DNA of 64,000 nucleotides. It comes from Wuchereria bancrofti. Its lineage: Eukaryota; Nematoda; Chromadorea; Rhabditida; Onchocercidae. How positions within the stretch are numbered: the stretch's first letter is position 1; each line of letters starts with the position of its first letter. Shown here in pieces: positions 27,716 through 40,564 of the stretch. The notes under the pieces were generated by a model that saw only the letters and a program-made list of their open reading frames with translations, did not search any database and was not told the origin of the DNA. A program made the position numbers and the translations under genes. The stretch lies in assembly GCA_005281725.1 (NCBI GenBank), contig SSBO01000009.1, positions 9,821,755 to 9,885,754 of the forward strand. The letters are read 5' to 3'.

Positions 27716-30470
27716 CAAGCAATACCATTGGAAAAAATGCATGTTTTCAAAAAAAAAGAAAAAGAATTGAAATGATGTGAAAAAAATTGTAAATCAGTGG
27801 AAATCATCAACAATTTTTATTCAAGTTATCAATTTTTTTACCCTTTTCCGTCATCCATGTGCGACTTCTATTTCTTTTTACTTTTTTTTTTAAATTTAAA
27901 TTTGTTGAAATTCCATGATTTCATTTTTCATTTTATTCCATTTTTCACTTTTTCTCATAATTTCCTTTTTCCTTAATATTATAATTACTTTTCGTTATCT
28001 TTTTTTCTTTTCATTTTTAAATTTCATAACTATCGTTAAAATTTGTTTTTTGAAATTAATTTTTCTTTAATTTTTATTGTTAATTTGTATAATTCAGCTT
28101 ATTTATGTATTTAGCCGTGGTACTTCAGTATATTTCATAAATAATGCATATTAAATTTTTGTTTTTTCCATAATTAAGAATTTTTTTGTTGTTCCATCAA
28201 GAATTTGTTTACATTTTAACATCCTTCATTTCATAATCAATCCTTTCGTTTTTTTTTTTCTTTTTTTCTTTGGTTTTTCTAATAAATTCTTCAATAATTT
28301 CAAATTTATTTTACAATTTCGACTCATTTTACAAGTATGTAATTCTTGAACATCAATTAATAAAATATTTCAAACTAAAAGCTTTCAATGAAAGAATTCA
28401 ATTTTTCCTCTCTTGTTAAAATTTATTTTTCACTCTTTTCTAAAACACTCATCTTAGCCCAAACTTTCTAAAACTCTTTTTTTTTTTTGTTCTTCCTTGA
28501 TCTCAAGAATGCAAATATAGTTTTGGTGCTTTTCGTTTTTTTTTCCTTATTTAAGAGCATTGAAAAAGAAAAAAAAAACGAATACATTGAAATTTTGTTT
28601 AAATAAATGTCTTACCGCATTTACAACATATTTTATTTTTAAATATGCAAATGGAAATCAGAATTTGGTTATGAAGTTTTTTACAATATTATTAAATGAT
28701 ATAATAAAAGCAATTAGAAAATTTTTTTTTCTTATTTTCTTTTATTAAAAGATTAATTTAGCTTGAAAACACTATAATTAATATAGTGTAATTAGTTGAA
28801 ACTGCAAAATTTTCATCATAAATTTAAAATATAAGTTAGGAATTGATCCATTTCGTCTCTTCTTTATTTGCTTTGTTTCTCTAGGGAAATAGAATGAGAT
28901 AGAAAGTGGTACCTCAAATATTTAATTAAATTGAACCTTTTCTAGGAGAAGAAAAATGTGATATGAAAAAGCGAGAAAAAGTATTACTCACATATTAATG
29001 AATTGTTATGTTCACTAGATATTGTGATAGTGATATAGTAATGGTGATATTTTCTTTTATCACTATCATAACTTTATATCAAGGATAAATTAAGTTTAGA
29101 TTATCAATGCTTTTATTTTATTATTGCTAAAATTTGAATAGATTTATTTAAAAATATATTGTAAAAAAATTTACAAAAAAAAGTAATAAAATTTGTGAAT
29201 TTATATCAATTATTAATTATTATCAGCATTTCTTCCTTGGCGAGGTAATTATTTATTTTTGATAAGTCACTGTTTATTAATTAATCAATAATTCTTTGAA
29301 ATGCTTCAATATCAAAATGAATTAGTTTATAAGCTGAATTTTTTTTCTTTTGTTTGTGTATTTCAAACATATCCTTGCATTTTTGTTTTTCGAAAAAATA
29401 TCAAATGATATTAATATGAATTAAATATTAACTCAATTATTCATGTGATCCAACGTAATCTATCATTAACTATGATTAATATCTGTTTCATCGGACACTA
29501 TTTATTGTTTAATTAATGATTTTTATGTTAATTGAATAATAATCATTAATTACGAAATTATCGCATAATTAATTTGTCAAAATTTTCGTCAAAATTATCG
29601 CAGGATCAAATCAATGTAATCCTTTATCATTTATCAAAAAAAATTGTTGAAACTGAAAAAGAAACTAAAACGAAATAAATCTGCTAAATTATTCAAATAA
29701 TTCCGAAAAAATTTTAATTCTATGAAAAATGTTTACGCTAAAATTTTAGCATTCTTTTTAAATTCATTTTATGCAATATTTCTAATCATTAATATCATTC
29801 ATATTTTTAGCTATTTTTATTTCTCCATCAATTTCTATAGTGATATTGCTAGTTAATTTAACTTTTCACGTAACGCGTAAATTCATTTTTAATTGTTGTC
29901 ACCGTAATTTAGCATGCATGATGTATTTGACATATTTTTCATAAATTTAAATTGAAATTTCCAACATGACATTTGGAATATTTTATGCTTTACGAATAAA
30001 ATAATTTTTCTCCTTTGCTAAATTTTTGCGTCAACTAAATTAGGTTAGATTAAATTTAAAACTGAAAGATTAAATAGTATGGAATAAAAATAATTAAACA
30101 AAACTTTTGCTTTTATTTTATTTGTTTTTTTTTTTTTGATATGATAAATATCATTAAGGTAATCCTGCACTAAATTAATTATCAATTGTATAAAATAAAT
30201 ATTAAAAAATACATGCAAATTTAATTTTTTTCTTTTGCTAGCACTTATTCTATTATTGTTCAGCTTAAATAATTTTAAATTAATTTACGCTCAGTTCTTT
30301 TTTTTAAATTAATTAAACATAGCAAAAAATGCAATTGTATTACAGCGACAATAAAACATTAAAAAGCATTACGATGTAAATGGTGGTACATAATACTTTT
30401 AATTAATTAATTAATTATTTATTCATATATGTATATGTATATAAATTATCTATGTGTAATTATGTAAATT
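27716..30470. other. AT-rich region upstream of the GPCR gene
   Basis: Presumably holds the promoter of the receptor, but no core element can be singled out. AATT tetranucleotides occur at about 30398-30416, just before the presumed trans-splice site. Confidence 0.6.
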
Positions 30471-30476
30471 TTCAGG
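30471..30476 (+). promoter_or_regulatory. Probable trans-splice acceptor of the GPCR gene
   Basis: A TTTTCAG acceptor with AG at 30474-30475 lies 69 nt before the start codon. I see no upstream donor or exon that would make it a cis-splice. In nematodes this arrangement usually marks spliced-leader addition; that role is inferred. Confidence 0.5.
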
Positions 30477-30482
30477 ATGTGA
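30477..30482 (+). promoter_or_regulatory. Start-stop upstream ORF in the GPCR leader
   Basis: ATG is immediately followed by TGA, one base after the presumed trans-splice site. Minimal start-stop elements can hold ribosomes and lower downstream translation in other eukaryotes. If a spliced leader is added at 30475/30476, this ATG sits right after the leader. Confidence 0.35.
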
Positions 30483-30544
30483 GAAAGAGAAAACAAAAAC
30501 AAACAAACAAAAAAAGAGGAAAAAAAAGGAAAACGAAATAAGAA

Positions 30545-33500
30545 ATGGAATTATACGAAAATAAATCATTAATACAAAATTATAGCATAGCATATTGCTT
30601 AGATAATATTTTTACAAATGATCAAATAGATTATCGTTTATATGGTAATTTACCCATTTCAATCTTTGGTATTCTTATTAATCTAATTAATATAATTATT
30701 TTTTCGCATGCTAATATGCGACGTAGTTTGGTAAATTTATTTCTGCTTGCAATTAGCATTACTGATTTACTATTGCTTATTTTTAATTTCTTCTTTCTTC
30801 TATTTCCAGTAATTGCATTATTTTCTAATTCTTTTACACTGCAAGATATTTATCCAGTAATACTCAGGTTTGTTTACATTTCTTTTCTTCTCTCACTTCT
30901 TGTTTTTTTTTTTTCATCAATATTAAAAATTGGGAAGAAAAAAAAAGGATAAAAAAAAAGACAAGTTGCAAAAAAAGGTTTTTAAAATTATAATTTAATG
31001 CATTTCTCTTTTTTTGTTTCAAACTTCAAAAGGTTTTTTATTTTGTTGAATTAGTTTTTTGCAAATTTTCTCTCTTTTTTTTTTGAAGATTCTCTTTTGC
31101 ATTTATTACACTCAATTTTTTAAATTTTAAATGATTCTAAAAAGTAAGAAAAAAAAAGTAATTGCAAAAGATTTTTAAAGTTACGATTACTGCGATTAAT
31201 GATATTTCATTGCTATCTCCACTCATTATTTTTATTACTGAGCGTAATATTTGCAAGTGATTTAATTGAATTCAATCTATAATAAATAGATTTAATATTA
31301 GCAAATCAAATAAATCAATGATTACAGATTGAAATTTTTTTTTGATAAGTATTTAAAACAATAAATTTAAAAATGAAAAAAACATTTAGCCATTTATAAC
31401 ACAAATGATTTGTAGCCTAAAACGGACTTTAAAAAATTTGCAGCTTACCAAATTCAGCAATATAACATTTTGATTACAAATTTCAAAAACATTATACATA
31501 TTCAACTTAAAAGTCATTAAATCAGGAATAAAAACGAGAACTAAAAGTTAAATTTTATTTATTTTAATTATTTATTTTATTTCACCTATTATGTCTCAAT
31601 AAGATTGTACTAAAGTGGACGATAATGAAATTTAAATAGTGAATTTAATAAAACTTAGTGCAATATTTTTTTTTTTTTTGCAAGACTCTAATAAGGAACT
31701 TTTCAGTAAAGCTTTAATATATCTTTTTTGATGATTTTTCAAAATATTTAAAATCAAAAAATGTCATTTTTTTCCCGACTAAAATAACTTTTAAAAAAGA
31801 GCATTTTTTAAGATGATTTGAAAGATTTTGTTGAATAACTGATTTGACTGAATGAAAAAAACCGAATAAAAACTCAATGAATTTCAACAAAAAGTTATTA
31901 TAAGTGTCTTTTTTTGTTTTTGTTTCATTTTTTTCCCTCCAACTGTTCACTTTTATTTAATGTTAGTTGGAAAATGTTATTTCAAGCAATTTTATCAAAA
32001 ATAACATTTGCAGTATTTCTCAAGAGTGCAATTTCATAAATCAGTTAAGCATCAAAAAGATGAGAAAAGCTCTGGAAATTACTCCAAAAAAAAAAAGAAA
32101 TTAGTAAGGAAAAAGAAAGGATACATTAAATCGATGACAAGGATTTTGAATTTTTATTTTACAAAATTTATGCTAATATTCTATGAAAAGTTAAAAAATG
32201 AAAATTTGAAATTCAAAGTTATCATAAAAATAACACAGTATAACCATAGTAAAAAAAAGCAGACAAACAATTTTCATAAGGGAAAATCTCAAAAAATGTA
32301 CTGACTTTGGCAATAGTAATTAATAATGTGAATTAACAAATAACAGTGATAATAAAGGGATGAATGAATGAGTGATAACCAAAATAAACAGACAAATAAA
32401 CAAATAAACAAACAAATAAACAAGCGCACAAAGAAGCAAATAAACACATAGAAATAGAGAAATAAACAAATAAATAAGCAAACAAACAAACAAGTAAACA
32501 AATAAACAAGCAAACAAAAACAATCAAAGAAACAAAAAAATTTACAAACAAACAGACAGATAAGCACTAATAAATGAGATGCATGCATTTCAGGTTTAGT
32601 TATCCATTAGCAAGGATAGCACAGACATGTGGTGTTTATTTAACTTTATTTGTATCAGTACATCGTTATCTCGGTGTTTGTCATCCATTTCAAGCAAAAC
32701 GATGGATTACAGGGTTTTAATTTTCATTTCATTCGCTTTCTTTTATTTTTCAATTCAAAAAAAAAAGAAATGAATGTTACAGTATACATTATGATTAAGA
32801 CGTTTGTGCTACAGTATCAATGCAAATTATTACTGTAATTTATGCATACGATAACTTCATTTCTTTTTTTTCTTCAAAACATTTTTGCTTTATTTTCTAC
32901 TCACAAGTTATTCTCATCCTTACATATTTTTTTGTTTTAATGCATAAAAAGTGTTTGTTTATATATTTGTATATACAATTACAACGAGTGCGTAATTTTG
33001 TGTAAAATTCACAATTTTTAGTTTGCATGAATTGTTCAAAAATAACAAAACATTGCAACAAATGAAATATTTTAAAAATAATTCTCTAATTAAATATAAG
33101 CTAATTAGTTTTTTTTTTCAAATTAGGAAACCTGTAAAATGTGTTATTTTTGGTTCTATTGTATTTTCATTTGTTATCAATGCGACAACGTGGCTTGAAC
33201 TTACTGTTGTCCCATGTTATAGTAAACAATTTCATCGATTGTCAAGGTAAATTTTTATTAAAGTTTGTATTTTTTTAGAAAAAATCAAAAAAAAAAATCA
33301 AATTTTTCTAAAATTAAAATCAGATCATTTTATGAAATTAATAATATGAAATTTATATTCAAAAATTTATATTTTTATATTTAAATATTTTTTATAAATT
33401 TATATTTGAATTTATTTTATGAAATTTATAATAAAATACAAAATAGGATTAATACTTAATGTGTATAACATATAATTTCAATGTAGCAATGATATGATTT

Positions 33501-36397
33501 TATGTGCGATTCAAATTTCAATAAATTGTATTTATTGATTCATTACCTATAAATGATCATTTTTTTTTTAAGAAAAAAAAGAATTAAAATTTAAACCAAA
33601 AAAAAAAAAATGAAAGAAAATTTTTAGACATATTCAATTAACCGAATTACAAATGGATTATACATATGGAATTATTATGAAAGTAATTACTTATACATTA
33701 GTTATGTTTATTTTTCCATTTGTAATTCTAATTATTGTCAATACATGTATCATTGTTACTCTTAAACATAGCACAAATATGAGAGCATTGCATACAGGTG
33801 GAAAATCATTCTTATCAAAAACAAATGACAGGTATGTACTCATTTATTCATATTTTTTTCTTCAACATTTCTCATATATTTCATTTTTTATAAAAAACAA
33901 TTTTCTTTTTTAAATTTTGAAAAAAAATGAAAAGAAAAAATCTTGATTTTTGTAGCAAGAATATTAATTAGCTGAGATATATTGCTTAATCAAACATATA
34001 TATGATTATTGTTTGAAGAAAATTTTTTTTCTCTCATTTTCTAATCATAGCATAATTTATGTTTTGAAATTATTTGCAATTTGTTAATTAATAGTGTTTG
34101 GAAAGTGTTAATTGTAAAAGTTTAATTATAAAAGTAATAATTTTAGTCAAAAACATGTTCAAAATGAAATGGCAGTGATATTAAATTCATCATCTGCAAC
34201 TGGTTCACAGTTTTCATCAGCTAATTCTACCAGGTAAATATTAATTTAATTTGCCAAATTTTCTTCTTTTTTGTTTCTGATTAGACGAATTAAATTAGTA
34301 TGACAAAAAAATTTTTTTTCAATCATATTCAAATAATTAGTTCAATGTATATTTCACTAAACCATAAAATTTTTTCTTCAAAATTTCTTTTCTAATATGA
34401 TTGATTGATTATTCAATCCGAACTTAAATGAAATTTTGGAAATTCTTTTTTCTTAATCCATATTTGCAGTTTTCGACCGATGGCCGTAAGATCAATTAAA
34501 CCAGCGGCGAATTTTCACTCATCAACTCGTGACAGTTCGGTGACATTGATGCTTTTAGCTATTGTTGCTATGTTTCTCACTTGTAATGGTCAGTTTTGTT
34601 TGTTTCATTTTAACTTTTAATCTACCAAATTTTGATTTAAATCAATATCTATTTCTTTTTTGAACTGAAATCCATACAATTTATCTTTTCATCTTAATAA
34701 ATTAATTTAAAACAAAATAATTGATTAGATGTAGTATCTATTTAATTATATGTGCATGCGTATTACGCTAAACCGTAAAAATCTTTTCTTCGAAATTTCT
34801 TTTCTAATATCTGATTGATTCATTGATTATTCAATTTGAACTTTAAAGTTATTTTGTTGTTTATTTGCTTATTTATTTTTTTTGGTTGATTTATGTACTA
34901 TTATTATGCAAGAAGTAATTTTAATAACTTAAAGAAAAAACAATGTTTCAAATTTCGTTTATATCTTTATGAACGCAAAAAAAAAAAAAAGGAAAGAAGA
35001 AAGAAAATAATTGAAATTATTTTTGTTAAATTTATTTATTTAACAATAATAATTTATAGGCTTAGCATTTTGCAACAATATCATCGAAATATTGATGTTT
35101 GTGGATAAAATTGATAATAGTGAAAACGAAAGCGCATTTGAGAAAAGTGTCGAAATTGCAAATATTTTAGTTTCGTTAAATTCATCGACATCAATCTTCA
35201 TTTATCTCATCTTTAGTTCTAAATATCGTATCATTGTGAAAGAGTATCTTGGCCTAAAAAATACTGATAAAGTAAGTCAAAAAAAGTTTTTTTTTTTTTT
35301 TATTTTTTTAAATGAAATAAAATTTTATCGATTTGATATTTTGCATTTTTTGATTATAAATAAATTTGAATTTTATTTTAAAAATTTAATATTTTTCAAA
35401 AGATTGCAATTTTTTTTTAGTGGATATTTGTAGTAAAAATAATATAAAATTATTTATTATCATATTTTAAAATCTACCATTTATTATCAATTATTAGTAC
35501 TTGGATTGTTTAGTTTGCTACCTGTTTTTTAAATTATATGCTTTTCTACCTGCTACCTAAATTATAACTAAAACTAAACAATCTAAAGTTATCATTCATT
35601 ATCATTTACATTACAATTCAAAATACTCGTAAAAATGACAGATGTATTTCATAGATGTGTACATGTAGTATTTCTCACTACAAAAATCAAAAGTTATAAT
35701 TTAGGTAAAAAAAAAACATGTAATTCAGATAATAGGTAGGAAAATAAACAATCAGGTCAATTGTAATTATTATAAAATAAACATTATTCTAAAATAAACA
35801 ATTCAAGACAGAACAAGAAAAAAATCAAATAATTAAACTGATAGCAAAAAAAAAAACAATAAAATGTTTGTTTCACCATATTTTATCTTAAAATATATGC
35901 ATCACAATTCAAATTACTATATTTCATATTATAATAAATCTTTTTTTTGCAAATAAATCATTCAACTTAATTTTGTTTTTCCTTTTTCACTACTTTTTTA
36001 AATAATTTTAATGTTATTTTACAAAAAATTATGCGAAATTAAGCTTTAATTTTGTTTTTTCCTTCACTATTTTTTCCTCAAATGTTTCTTTTTCTTATTT
36101 TTTATGTCATTTTAAAATAATACAAAGAATGAAAAGAAAAGAAAAAAGGAAACTATTATCTTCTAATCATAGAATATGATAATTTATTTATTTTTTTCAT
36201 CTAATTATCATTAATTAATGTATTATTTGTAGGCTTATAGTGGAACGTTAACAGCAGCAGCTATTACAATACGTCATACACTCGATTATCCATTTTTACG
36301 TGATGATAACATATCACCACGTAGATATTTATCAAATTCAACAAAATCTCGTATATCATCTGCATTACACTTTCCTATTTCGTCACAACGCAGTTGA
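30545..36397 (+). CDS. FMRFamide-peptide-receptor-like class A GPCR (8 exons, 449 aa)
   Basis: A seven-transmembrane neuropeptide receptor of the plasma membrane, expected to signal through a G protein. Exons: 30545-30867, 32594-32713, 33127-33246, 33628-33831, 34147-34233, 34470-34588, 35060-35271, 36233-36397; all introns are GT-AG and the sum is 1350 nt. TM1 carries N46 (1.50), TM2 D74 (2.50), TM3 ends SVHRYLGVCHPF (H131-R132-Y133), TM5 has P218, TM6 reads FLTCNG instead of CWxP, and TM7 reads LNSSTSIFIY (364-373), the form seen in FMRFamide receptors. Sequons lie at N6 and N12 in the extracellular N terminus. The start is bounded by an in-frame TAA at 30539. The cytoplasmic tail is Ser/Arg-rich. 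Oddities are HRY for D/ERY, no Cys 25 residues before R132, and no NPxxY proline. Family assignment is from motif recall; the exact ligand and orthologue are unknown. Confidence 0.9.
30868..32593 (+). other. First GPCR intron with AAAC/AAAT repeat tract
   Basis: A 1726-bp intron, far longer than the other six (236-961 bp). It is AT-rich with no exon needed for the protein: TM2 and TM3 join directly across it. From about 32380 to 32550 it holds an imperfect tetranucleotide tract of AAAC and AAAT units. Short open frames here are low-complexity. Confidence 0.75.
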
Positions 36398-38859
36398 TAA
36401 ATTAAAAAAAAAATTATGCTAATTAAATGAAATTAACATTAAGACGGGTAATTTTTTTTTTCTTGAATGAACTATTTTTCTTAATTTTATCAATTTCATT
36501 GTCCTCTAAACAATTGTCATCCTCATAATAAACAACAATAAAGAGATTATTTTGAATTATACTGATGAGCAAATTTCATTGGTAAACAGTTAAATTAAAC
36601 AAAGAAGACACTTATTGTTTAAAATAAAATTAAAAAAAAAGGATTATTTTTTGGTTAAAATAATGTTTTACACTGCCTTTTTTCGTTTTATTCCATTTTT
36701 AAATTTTAATGTTTATTTTGAAATAACAGAGCATATTATCAAGTTTATGTACCTTACAACATTGAAATAAATTTCTCACATTTTCATTTTGTTATATTTA
36801 ATAACTTTAAGTTTAATGATTAGATAATTGGATTTATAGATTATTGATTAAATCAATTTGTAGTTAGATTCTTTTTCCTTTAATTTTGACTATCTCATTA
36901 ATGAAAATAATAAAGGAAGCAGAGCTGTTTTTTTGTAAATTTGAAATGGAAATTTTTCCACAAAGTCAATTGATCAATTAGAAGTCAAAATTATTTAATT
37001 ATTAAACTTAAAGTTATCGAATATAATACAATAATGGATGCAATTTACTGATGAAAGAATTAATTCTTCAACTATGAAAATAAATGTGAAACAATTTGCG
37101 AAATATATAATATTTAAATTTAATAATTGAAAGATGAATAAGCTGGCTGAATCTTTTTTCTACATTAAAAAATATATCTGCAAAACGCTTATTTAAGTTA
37201 TAATGTATTATTTATTTTTTTTTTAATTTGATCATTAATAAATTTGTAATATAATCTGCATTTAAGTTATAATATATTATTTAAGTTATAATATAATCTA
37301 TTTTACTTTTATAATAAAGCGATAAAATGTTTAATAAAGAGACAGAAAAAATTTAAAGAAAAAAAGCTGGTTGCAGTTTCTGATCAAATTTTTAATCAAG
37401 AATTTATCAATATTCAATGATTTTTTAATTTAACTTCTAATTGAGCTAAAAAAAAAATACTGACTCCTCTAATCAAATATACACTTTCAATTGTTAGCAA
37501 TAATGATTTTATAATTTTTGTAAATAAAAATATTAATTGCAATTTATCAATGATCAAATTATGGAGTTAAGCATTAAATCAAATTAAATTAATCATAAAT
37601 AAATTGATTAATTATAGACTAGTTGAACAATTATAACTAAAAAAGAAATGAAAAGCCCAAAAAAGAATTTTTTTTTATTATTTTCTTTTCAAACATTCTT
37701 GAATTAATGCAAAAAGACAAAGTTTACAAATTTAATTTAAATCATTAATGAATATTGCTTGATGAATTTTTTTTCAAAACAAACAATAAATTTCAATAAG
37801 TGCTAAATAAATTTCCAGTGATAAAATAAAGCTTATTATCTAAAAGTGATATTTATTAATTAATTAAATTATTATCATTAAAGAGTGAAATAGATCATTT
37901 ATGATATCATATAAGTATCATTTAATATTATGAAAATATTACTGTACACGCATTCATTTAATCATAAATAAATTTTTCTCATATTTCTATATTTACTTTT
38001 ATATCAATTGTAAATTGCTAAATTGAATAATAATTGAAATTACAAAAAAAATTGTAAGAAAAAATTTTTTACAGGAAAAAAGAAAGTTATCACTTTAGGA
38101 AGTGGAAAATTTATAAAATTAAGTTTCTAATAAGTTCAAAATTTTTAAATTATTCATATTTATTTTTTAATCTATTTTTACCCTTATTATTTTTTTTTCA
38201 TCTAATATATTATTTTACTTAGTGTACGATTACCTAATAATATATTCAGTAATTAATGATAGATATGCATAGTGATAAACTGGGATACAATTAAGATAAC
38301 TGATTACTGATTATTATCAGAAATAATCTGACAGCTATCAGTAATCTAATCAGTTATTCAGTTATAATCAGTTATATCTAATCCATTTCATATAACTTTG
38401 AATTACTTTAAAGTTCCAAAACAATTATTCAAAATTTGGTATGATTAAATTCATTAACCGCTATGAATTCATTTAACAATAAAAAAATAAATGATTGAAA
38501 AAAAAAGACGATCAAATTTCAAACTTTTTAATTTAAATTACAATAAAATAAATGAAAAACATTGGGAATTGCAAATTTCAAATTCTTTAAAATATGAAAA
38601 GACAAAATTAAAATACAAGAAAAAAAAACATATATATGTATGAAATATGATAGCTTGTTGTTTAACATAATTTACCGATCACAATAAAGAAAACAATTTC
38701 TGAAGTATGCAGCAAATAAATGATTGAAAAAAAAACGATCAAATTTTAAACTTTTTAATTTGAATTACGATAAGATAATGAAAAAATGTTGCTAACTGTA
38801 AATTCAAAATTCTTTAAAAATTTTAATTATCAGTTCTAGTCGATTTTTTTAGTTGGTTC
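36398..38859. other. Intergenic DNA after the GPCR gene
   Basis: 3' flank of the receptor, then AT-rich sequence. A loosely repeated AAATGATTGAAAAAAAA element followed by GATCAAATTT occurs near 38490 and 38720. Confidence 0.6.
36527..36532 (+). promoter_or_regulatory. Candidate polyadenylation signal of the GPCR gene
   Basis: AATAAA, 130 nt downstream of the TGA stop. In such AT-rich DNA the hexamer arises often by chance, so this is only the best-placed candidate. Confidence 0.35.
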
Positions 38860-39183
38860 GAGCACTGTATGGACATTAATTGCATCAAAAGAAGAAAAAT
38901 TTTAATCAAGAAAAAAAGTTTCTTTTTTTTGAAATAATTAAATCTGTAAAATTTTTTTGAGTATTTTATTACTCACTCATTTCATTGATAACTTGAAAAT
39001 TTTATTAAAAGACAAAGANNNNNNNGAGCACTGTATGGACATTAATTGCATCAAAAGAAGAAAAATTTTAATCAAGAAAAAAGTTTCTTTTTTTTGAAAT
39101 AATTAAATCTGTAAAATTTTTTTGAGTATTTTATTACTCACTCATTTCATTGATAACTTGAAAATTTTATTAAAAGACAAAGA
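38860..39183. repeat. Direct duplication flanking an N gap
   Basis: 38860-39018 and 39026-39183 are the same about 159-bp sequence (one base of length difference in a poly-A run), separated by seven N. This is the signature of unmerged contig ends, although a true tandem repeat is possible. Confidence 0.9.
39019..39025. other. Assembly gap (7 N)
   Basis: Seven undetermined bases between two copies of the same sequence. Confidence 0.98.
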
Positions 39184-39280
39184 AAGCAAAAAAAAGTAAA
39201 AAAAATTATCGCTAGAAAATTTTCATATACATTAATATTAATTCAATCAATTTCTGCTGGCATTTTCATCAACAACAGTT

Positions 39281-39857
39281 AGCAGTAAATAAAAATTAAA
39301 TTAAAAAAGAAAATGATAAATATAGAAAATATCAAACATAAATATAAAATATATTGTGAAAATAAAGAACGAAAATAAATTTAAATATAAAAAGACAGGT
39401 AAACAGGTAAATGTTATAAAATTGTTAAAAGAATGGATAAACAATTTAAAATAGCAGCTATTAAAATATTAAATATAAATTAAAATATCAAAGAAGAATA
39501 AAAAGAAGTAAAAATTTAATGTTAAAAAAACTTAAAACATTTAACAGTAAATAAAAATCAAATTTAAAAAAAAATGATATAGAAAATACCAAACATAAGT
39601 ATAAAATATATTGTGAAAATAAAGAACGAAAATAAATTTAAATATAAAAAGAACAAGTAAACAGGTAAATGTTGTAAAATTGTTTAAAAAAATGGATAAA
39701 CAGTTTAAAATAGTGGTTATTAAATTATTAAATATAAATTAAAGTATCAAAAAAAAATTTATTATTGAAGAAAACTTAAAACAGTTAACAGTAAATAAAA
39801 AATTAATTTAAAAAAAAATGACAAATATAGAAAACACCAAACATAACTATAAATGAT
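39281..39857. repeat. ~260-bp tandem repeat, about 2.3 copies
   Basis: Units start near 39281, 39543 and 39787, each opening with CAGTAAATAAAAA and continuing through a shared ATAAAGAACGAAAATAAATT segment and a GTAAACAGGTAAATGTT segment. The third copy is cut short. Copies differ by scattered substitutions and small indels, so this is a genuine old duplication, unlike the gap-flanking one next to it. Confidence 0.85.
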
Positions 39858-40147
39858 AATTAAATGAAATGTTTTTTGCATGAAAAAACGAAAAAAAATT
39901 TCTGATTTTTTTTTTTAAGTTTCATTTAAAAAATATAGCGCAATTGTAAAAAATAGAAAATAAAAAATAAAATTATTGCAAAAAGTTGGTTATAATTATA
40001 AAGTTTTAAAGTAAGGTAAATTTTTTTACTTATATAATATCATGTGATATCAGTTATCAATTTTATAATGATATAAGGGTGATAAAATGATTGATTGATA
40101 ATTATATCAAATGAAATAATCTATTGAATAAAAGTTCAAAAATAATT

Positions 40148-40222
40148 AAGGTACCATGTAAGGTACCACATATATTAGTGATATTTATACCTTGGTACCT
40201 TGGTACCAAAGTGTCAAGGTAT
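40148..40222. repeat. GGTACC-rich hairpin
   Basis: Four GGTACC palindromes fall within about 60 bp. ATACCTTG at 40187-40194 pairs with CAAGGTAT at 40215-40222, and TTGGTACCAA is an internal palindrome. Confidence 0.6.
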
Positions 40223-40444
40223 TATATAAATAACCACACTTATCCCATATTATAATTCATTCCAAATAGCTTATCAGAAATTGTCCCACAAATTGGCGCC
40301 TTTAATTTCAAATTCATTTTTCGAAATTGCACGTTCGCAGTTATATATCTGTTCGAAATTTGGTAATTGCTTGTTGCGATGATAACTTTAGTTGATAATC
40401 TGTTTCGATAGTACTTCCAGTAATTCTATCTTCAGCTTAAATAG

Positions 40445-40497
40445 ACCGGAAGGCTAACTCTTCCGGTTAGACATGCTAACAATCCGGTTGTTAGCAT
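40445..40497. repeat. Two adjacent perfect hairpins
   Basis: Hairpin 1: ACCGGAA (40445-40451) with TTCCGGT (40461-40467). Hairpin 2: ATGCTAACAA (40473-40482) with TTGTTAGCAT (40488-40497), a perfect 10-bp stem around the 5-nt loop TCCGG. Both contain CCGG in a region otherwise nearly devoid of GC. No coding potential is seen. Confidence 0.75.
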
Positions 40498-40564
40498 ATT
40501 TGCGGTCATATTTTTATTAGTATTTTAATAGCTTTGATGATTAATGTCTATGAAATAACCTGTG

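Noticed and set aside
32289..32588. Overlapping minus-strand Cys/Leu/Phe-rich frames resembling membrane proteins
   Set aside because: They are the reverse of an AAAC/AAAT tract inside GPCR intron 1.
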